Source: Bacteroidales bacterium (GTDB lineage Bacteria; Bacteroidota; Bacteroidia; Bacteroidales; Muribaculaceae). From it: 5,917 nt of DNA. Below are positions 5,835-5,917 of the stretch, piece after piece. The stretch's first letter is position 1. The number at the start of each line of letters is the position of its first letter. The position numbers and the translations under genes are program-made. The notes below the pieces were generated by a model. It made no database searches. It had not been told where the DNA came from and saw only the letters and a list, made by a program, of their open reading frames with translations. Location of the stretch: contig SFOK01000108.1 in the NCBI GenBank assembly GCA_004552395.1, positions 1 to 5,917 on the forward strand. Reading direction: 5' to 3'.

Positions 5835-5870
5835 GCTTCGGCGGGCATAGATTCCCGAGCTTTCCGAAGC
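5835..5870. repeat. bulged GC-rich hairpin upstream of the rightward promoter
   Basis: GCTTCGG (5835-5841) pairs with CCGAAGC (5864-5870), and directly inside CGGG (5842-5845) pairs with CCCG (5854-5857) around an 8-base loop. AGCTTT is bulged on one side. Eleven base pairs in total make it the strongest structure in this gap. No T-run follows on either strand, so it does not look like an intrinsic terminator. Confidence 0.4.
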
Positions 5871-5904
5871 GGCGGGGTAGGGTGGCTGTTTGAAAATTTT
5901 TTTG

Positions 5905-5912
5905 TAAATTTG
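5905..5912 (+). promoter_or_regulatory. rightward promoter -7 element at the window edge
   Basis: TAAATTTG matches TAnnTTTG and is followed by CA, a common context for Bacteroidota start sites. It would drive a gene beyond the right edge, divergent from dnaE. The nearest upstream TTTG (5889-5892) is only 12 bp away, shorter than the usual spacing, and no match occurs at the expected distance. The -7 box is therefore the main support. Confidence 0.5.
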
Positions 5913-5917
5913 CAGAC

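Noticed and set aside
5889..5912. TTTG (5889-5892) paired with TAAATTTG as a full two-part promoter
   Set aside because: The spacing is only 12 bp against the usual 19-21 or so. Only the -7 element is kept as a feature.
1..5917. Mobile element, CRISPR, toxin-antitoxin or defence system
   Set aside because: No direct repeat array, transposase or integrase motif, paired small ORFs with their own promoter, or atypical composition was seen. All long coding regions are ordinary chromosomal genes.

Overview
The window looks like ordinary chromosomal DNA from a member of the Bacteroidota, most likely order Bacteroidales. Family level (for example Muribaculaceae) is only a guess from the fairly GC-rich coding sequence. 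Three things support the phylum: promoter-like sites of the Bacteroidota type (TTTG, about 20 bp, TAnnTTTG), start codons without a clear Shine-Dalgarno sequence, and a long DnaE-type polymerase with a charged insertion. No mobile element, CRISPR array, tRNA, rRNA or prophage signature was seen.

Three complete genes all lie on the minus strand, so transcription runs right to left. From right to left they are dnaE (5717-2034, replicative DNA polymerase III alpha subunit, 1227 aa), trxA (1797-1483, thioredoxin, 104 aa), and an exported alpha/beta hydrolase (1223-144, 359 aa). dnaE and trxA each have their own recognisable promoter, so they are probably separate transcription units despite adjacency. 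No promoter was recognised for the hydrolase. It is separated from trxA by 259 bp that are unusually rich in inverted repeats.

The gaps between genes are as follows. 5718-5917 holds a minus-strand dnaE promoter, a rightward promoter-like box at the very edge (a divergent gene presumably lies beyond the window), and two inverted repeats between them. 1798-2033 holds the tail of dnaE, the consensus trxA promoter and a trxA leader of about 118 nt that can fold. 1224-1482 holds five stem-loops. 1-143 holds a possible C-terminal tail of a rightward gene converging on the hydrolase, one GC-rich hairpin and one AT-only inverted repeat.

Functionally these are housekeeping genes (replication and redox) plus a periplasmic or surface hydrolase of unknown substrate. 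Nothing in the sequence ties the three into one pathway, and I do not see a new biological system here. The points most worth checking are the structured trxA leader, the hairpin-dense trxA-hydrolase gap, and the complete metal site in the PHP domain of DnaE, which suggests a built-in proofreading nuclease.
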